DNA of 64,000 bases, taken from positions 248,001 to 312,000 of the forward strand of contig CAJNOP010000184.1 of NCBI GenBank assembly GCA_905250075.1, written 5' to 3'. The DNA is from Rotaria sp. Silwood1. Taxonomy: Eukaryota; Rotifera; Eurotatoria; Philodinida; Philodinidae. The stretch's first letter is position 1. Each line of letters starts with the position of its first letter. Both the position numbers and the translations under genes were made by a program. Positions 60,198-64,000 of this stretch are shown one piece after another. The notes under the pieces are model-generated. The model made no database searches and was not told the DNA's origin. It worked only from the letters and a program-made list of their open reading frames with translations.

Positions 60198-61119
60198 TTA
60201 TTTTAAAAGTAAAACCAATACATTGATAAAAACTGTTAATATACAACTCAAAGATTTGTCACTTGCGCTGTCAACCAATCCTTTGACTTGATTTGCTTGA
60301 ATAATACCGACTCCATGCTGTTTCAGAGAGGCCAGTTGGCTTTGAATTGTTTCCAAAGCGACGCCTCTACTAGCATCTTCGATAAGGTATGTTGTATAAT
60401 TCAAATGGAATGCATCAAGAGCAGTAGCTGACACACAATAATCAGTTGCTAATCCGGCAACAAATACTTGTGTAACATTGTGTTCTCGAAGTTTCTTGTC
60501 GAGCTCGGTTTTTTTAGCTTGATTATTGTCGGCAAATGCTGAGTAACTGTCAATATCAGGATCTATACCTTTTCTAATGTGAATAACGCTATTATTCGCT
60601 GATACAACATGAAGATTTTTGTGTAGAGCTGCATCTTTTGTTCCTTGTATGCAATGTGAGGGCCATAGAATTTGTTTTGTTTCGACTTTTGGACCGGCAT
60701 ATGTGACTTCTTCGAATATGCGTATCGTTCGATTTTGATTACCTTTTAAATACTGTCGACGCGACTCAAGGTTTTCAAAAAAAGAAATATGATTCTTTGG
60801 GTGCCAATCATATGTATACACAATAACATGAAATGGAATCGTTTGGATTAAATTATTGATGATAGGAACAACTTCGACACCATCTTGACGAGCAGGACTA
60901 TTGGATAAAGCAAGATTTCCAGTAATAAAACAATTTTGAACATCGACAACAATTAATGCGTTCACATGACTTGATGACTTTTGACCTAGAATAGTGAAAA
61001 ATGAGTACTACAACTTTTATCCTTCTAGTTTCACCTTTGGATGTTTCAAGTGCTGTAACAATGGAGATAGCATCTATAATTACGATAATGATAATAATCA
61101 ACAGATGCAATAGCTTCAT
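60198..61119 (-). CDS. Secreted, probably GPI-anchored nicotinamidase
   Basis: Two exons, 61119-61035 and 60985-60198, with a 49-bp intron, give 290 aa. Exon 1 encodes a signal peptide (MKLLHLLIIIIIVIIDAISI plus VTA). The isochorismatase-fold domain (about residues 35-260) has NALIVVDVQNCFITG with the catalytic Asp; YTYDWHPKNHISF, the metal-binding D-x-H-x3-H; WPSHCIQGT; RKGIDPDIDSYSAF with the catalytic Lys; and VAGLATDYCVSATALDA with the nucleophile Cys. All residues needed to convert nicotinamide to nicotinic acid are present. The C-terminus is a polar spacer (SASDKS) followed by a hydrophobic tail ILTVFINVLVLLLK, typical of a GPI-attachment signal. Vertebrates lack nicotinamidase, but several invertebrates have cytosolic forms. 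A cell-surface form implies degradation of external nicotinamide. Another first exon may exist at 61313-61451. Confidence 0.88.
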
Positions 61120-61312
61120 ATTGAATCGAATTGCTATGAATTGAAAATTTTTTAGATGTTGTTGAACCAATTAATGCAACTACCTTTATAAATTCTTCAA
61201 AAAGTAAATACAAAAAAAAATGAGTGAGATGCAATAAGCAACGATAATATATCTTATGTCACAATTCTAGTATTTACTCTCAAATAATCTGTATGAATAC
61301 GAAATAACTCAC

Positions 61313-61451
61313 TTGAAGCTATTGCTATATTTTCACGTATGTTGACAGCTGTATTATTTGATACTTGGTGTCCTGTATCGCCCACTTTTGACAACACAGT
61401 GTAGAAAAAAAATACGAAAGCTCCAATAACAATGGTGTAAGGAAGGATCAA
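61313..61451 (-). other. Possible alternative first exon of the nicotinamidase gene
   Basis: Open from ATG 61451 for 46 codons plus 1 nt to a GTGAGT donor: MILPYTIVIGAFVFFFYTVL, then a polar stem with an N-glycosylation sequon. Splicing to the acceptor TTGTTACAG at 61053 enters the nicotinamidase frame at CACTTGAAAC (phase matched). This would replace the cleaved signal peptide by a membrane anchor. It could instead be the start of another gene. Confidence 0.4.
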
Positions 61452-62599
61452 ATTAAGGTTAACGATAGTTAGTATCCAACTGACACGAAACCAACATCAA
61501 TAAATATGTTAGTGTGATGATGATAACTTGAGTGACGAATCGAAAGATAGTTTTCGAATGTATCAATGGTTTCTTGTAGTTAGAAAAAAAAGTAGTTTGC
61601 ACTAAACTGATGCTCTGGCTTGTGTTGATATCTACTGTTGATTCTTTGCAAAATGATTGAATAATAACACGATAGACTATGTAACAATGTGCACTTGCAC
61701 ATATATTTCAGCACTGTAGACGCAAAGCTAAAATGAGAGACTACTGAATATAGCTGCTCAGTTCAGAACTAAGAAGCGGCGTAAACGATTGTATGAAATC
61801 TTATTTATGCCAGCAAATTGAGAGCGACATCACTTTTCTATATAATTGTCAGATGCTGTCAAATTTTGGCCGTTCTTTGATAACAATCTATTGAATGCGC
61901 TTTACCTGGCGTTCTCCTACTAAAACATTATTATTTGCCCTGCCACTCGTTGATCTACATTAGAATAGCTCAAGATTTAATGTTTCAAAATAGAAGTAAA
62001 AAAATCGAGCATGAATCGATGATACAAAGAGCATGATGTGACGTGCCTTAAAACAAACATGTATCTGCTTTTATTTCGAAATCATCTTTTTGTCAACTTC
62101 GAATTCATGACTGTTTGCAGGTATTGTGAACATGTACTGTAAACATCATTATAAAGCGATGCTTCAATCCTGATATATACGTACATACATATTGCATTTT
62201 CTTCAAACAGTTGTTCTATCTTGTGATTGTAACGAATGCACTCTTGATTTCGAACTAGGATGGTCTCAGTCCTTTGTTAAATGACTTAACTATGGTAATA
62301 GCTATTTAGATAAATTCTTTGCAATTAGACAGAGTAGGATGTAAGTTTCTTTACGACTAAGTATCAAAGAACTTCAAAAGTTTTATCAAAACTATGTAGC
62401 TGACACATAAAATTCGAGAAAGAAACTTAAATCAAAAGAGAAAGCGTGAAAAAATTAGTAATTGACAACAATCTGATCAATGGAAAAAATGATCATTTCG
62501 AGTATAAAAAAAAAAGCATTCGAATCAAAAATATTATTTTGTGTATCTCAATAAATGTCACAATAGTATAGAGTCAAGACAACTATTCATCGTAAAAAA
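61452..62599. other. Intergenic, nothing recognised
   Basis: Upstream flank of the nicotinamidase; no supported gene or RNA. AT-rich with short broken frames. Confidence 0.5.
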
Positions 62600-62880
62600 G
62601 ATATATACATACAATAACAATGGAAACGCAGCAAATAAATTCTTCAATAAAGAGGAAAAACATATTTCTCTTAATAGGAAGAATGTTCGATGACAACAGC
62701 AAAATATCACTCATTTATCCGTACATACACATATATATATACAGAAATGTTGGAAAAAAGGAAAAAGGAGCGGATAAATGTTATACTAAAGAGAAAAAAG
62801 TGCTAATAATTATATGAATAATATTCGAAGACAAGAGCCAAATGTCTGTCATGTATTCGTTTATATACACATATATACTA
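62600..62880. repeat. Tandem-like copies 1 and 2 of a ~140-bp repeat
   Basis: Copy 1 at 62600-62746 and copy 2 at about 62755-62880 share the order: an A-rich start, GAGGAAAAA-like block, AATGTTCGAxGACAA block, (T)CTCATxTATxCGT, then a TATATACACATATATA tail. A third copy lies at 63793-63937. They are 60-70 percent alike by eye. The frame at 62620-62817 lies in copy 1 and is probably not a gene. Confidence 0.5.
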
Positions 62881-63339
62881 AGTATCACAGAAATAACCTA
62901 TCAAAGAAAAGAAGCGAATATCTTCAGCATATTTTGACCAGATGAATTAATGTTTTTTGTCCTAATGATGGAAGAGAGTTCCAGATTTTTGTTAATGAGC
63001 AGAACCCTTATTAATACGCTTTAGAACTATAATTATACATGTGCAAGAGCACAATTTACACTTTCTGACAAAAAAAAGTAATCGATTGGTTTTCGACTTC
63101 TGTAATATGATTCAAATTGTAAACATTTTAAATTTTCTGAAGTTTTAAAATAATTTATTTGCAATTTTTGAATTCTCACTAGTCTATCTGGCTTCATGAG
63201 GACTTCACAGGACTCTATTGAATGTTCTTATGCAGAAAATTTCTGACAAAACTCCTGCAATAGGCAGTTCATTTTTGGTAGAGTATTTGCATAGCTAGTC
63301 GTGACAAAGATATAAACGTATCCAAAAACTTCTTAATAT
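62881..63339. other. Intergenic between repeats
   Basis: Nothing recognised. Confidence 0.5.
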
Positions 63340-63572
63340 ATTTGATTTTATAGAGTTTTTTCCATCGATTGTATCAGTACAAAGAGTTTTCGATATTCGT
63401 GAAAACTGACGACGGCAGATTCAAAATACTGAAAAACTTCAAATTGCTCCTGAGTTTCAAAGCAATTTGATTCTTTTCAGTAATTCGAAAGTAGTACCTT
63501 CATTGGTTGATGGTAATAGGAAAACTATTGTACCGAAATAATCGATGGAAAAAGCTCTACAAAATCCGATAT
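63340..63572. repeat. Foldback (inverted-repeat) element III
   Basis: The left end reads TTTGATTTTATAGAGTTTTT and CCATCGATTGTATCAGTACA; the reverse complement of the right end reads CGGATTTTGTAGAGCTTTTT and CCATCGATTATTTCGGTACA. A tight inner stem pairs TACTGAAAA...CAAATTGCT with AGCAATTTG...TTTTCAGTA around a 10-12 base loop near 63450. The total fits one long imperfect hairpin of about 230 bp. Confidence 0.7.
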
Positions 63573-63792
63573 GTCGGAGCGAAAAATCTGCAGATGTCTG
63601 CGTTTCACCTGGTCAACTTCTAATGGAAGTACCTAAACAGCATGTCAGCTATTGAATTTTAAAGTACACAGAGTTAGAATTCATTTGTGTCAATAAATTG
63701 ATGATATATGAATGAAAATCTACAAGTATCCTTAGTCAAAATATGATGGAGATATTCCATTACTATTTTTGGTAGGTTATACTCGAGACATC

Positions 63793-63937
63793 CGATATAG
63801 TATATACAATGAAAGTGAAAAACAGCAAAAGAGCATTGCTACAGAGGAAAAAGTATTTCTACTTAAAGAAATCATGTTCGAAGGTCAGAAGAAAATGTCT
63901 CTCATCTATCGATGTGTATATATATATATACAGAGTA
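63793..63937. repeat. Copy 3 of the ~140-bp repeat
   Basis: Shares with copy 1 the blocks GATATA.TATACAAT, AAACAGCAAA, CAGAGGAAAAAG, CATGTTCGA, TCTCAT.TATC and the TATATATATATACAGA tail. The plus frame 63769-63975 falls in it. Confidence 0.5.
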
Positions 63938-64000
63938 TACGCACAGGGTGTTTAATAAGCCTTGAGGCGCCATAAAATTACTTGACATGTAAACATGATA

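Noticed and set aside
62620..62817. 65-codon plus frame, and 63769-63975
   Set aside because: Both fall in copies of the 140-bp repeat and share residues only because the DNA is repeated; possible remnant but not called as genes.
1..64000. CRISPR arrays, tRNA, rRNA, bacterial operon signals
   Set aside because: No regularly spaced direct repeats and no cloverleaf or rRNA core sequence noticed; the genes are eukaryotic with spliceosomal introns.

Overview
The window is a 64 kb piece of AT-rich nuclear DNA from an animal with small, intron-bearing genes. Many introns are only 47-75 bp. The protein set mixes conserved animal genes (CCDC12, a MOB2-type kinase activator, a delta-type phospholipase C) with enzymes that are uncommon in animals or come from families often acquired from non-animals: a bacterial/fungal-type class III aminotransferase, a GT61 glycosyltransferase and a secreted nicotinamidase. 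Together with an intact two-ORF non-LTR retrotransposon, this points most naturally to a bdelloid rotifer (Rotaria/Adineta-like). That is an inference, because no marker gene in the window proves it. A 100-bp run of N at 53992-54091 is a scaffold gap.

Layout. 1-8 kb is the most gene-dense part: CCDC12 (splicing factor), then a MOB2-like gene whose 3.7 kb first intron holds three further candidate first exons in the same splice phase, then an unknown eight-exon gene. 8-13.5 kb is nearly featureless apart from a small hairpin repeat. 13.5-17 kb holds a Cys-rich membrane protein, a small unknown protein and a minus-strand F-box protein. 18.9-26.4 kb is a transposon graveyard: a decayed pogo/Tigger-like transposase, then a decayed endonuclease/RT element into which a complete 5.1 kb Jockey/CR1-like LINE has inserted, with a 13-bp target-site duplication (TGAACCTTCATAT) on both sides. 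27.8-29.6 kb is a single-exon GT61 glycosyltransferase. 34.2-38.0 kb is the six-exon class III aminotransferase. 40.8-41.6 kb is a minus-strand multipass membrane protein resembling YdjM/DUF457. 46.1-53.9 kb is a 14-exon PLC-delta-like gene on the minus strand, including one GC-AG intron and a 39-nt exon that carries a catalytic histidine. 60.2-61.1 kb is a minus-strand nicotinamidase with a signal peptide and a GPI-type tail. The last 2 kb hold a tandem-like repeat family and a foldback element.

The genes do not form an operon or an obvious pathway; they are separate transcription units. The less expected observations are the multiple phase-matched first exons of the MOB2 gene, three unrelated long inverted-repeat (foldback) elements at 52.6, 59.0 and 63.3 kb, the nested LINE, and the secreted/anchored nicotinamidase with two possible N-termini. 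I found no convincing rRNA, tRNA or CRISPR. Exon boundaries were derived by hand from GT/GC-AG signals and reading-frame continuity, and no database search was run.
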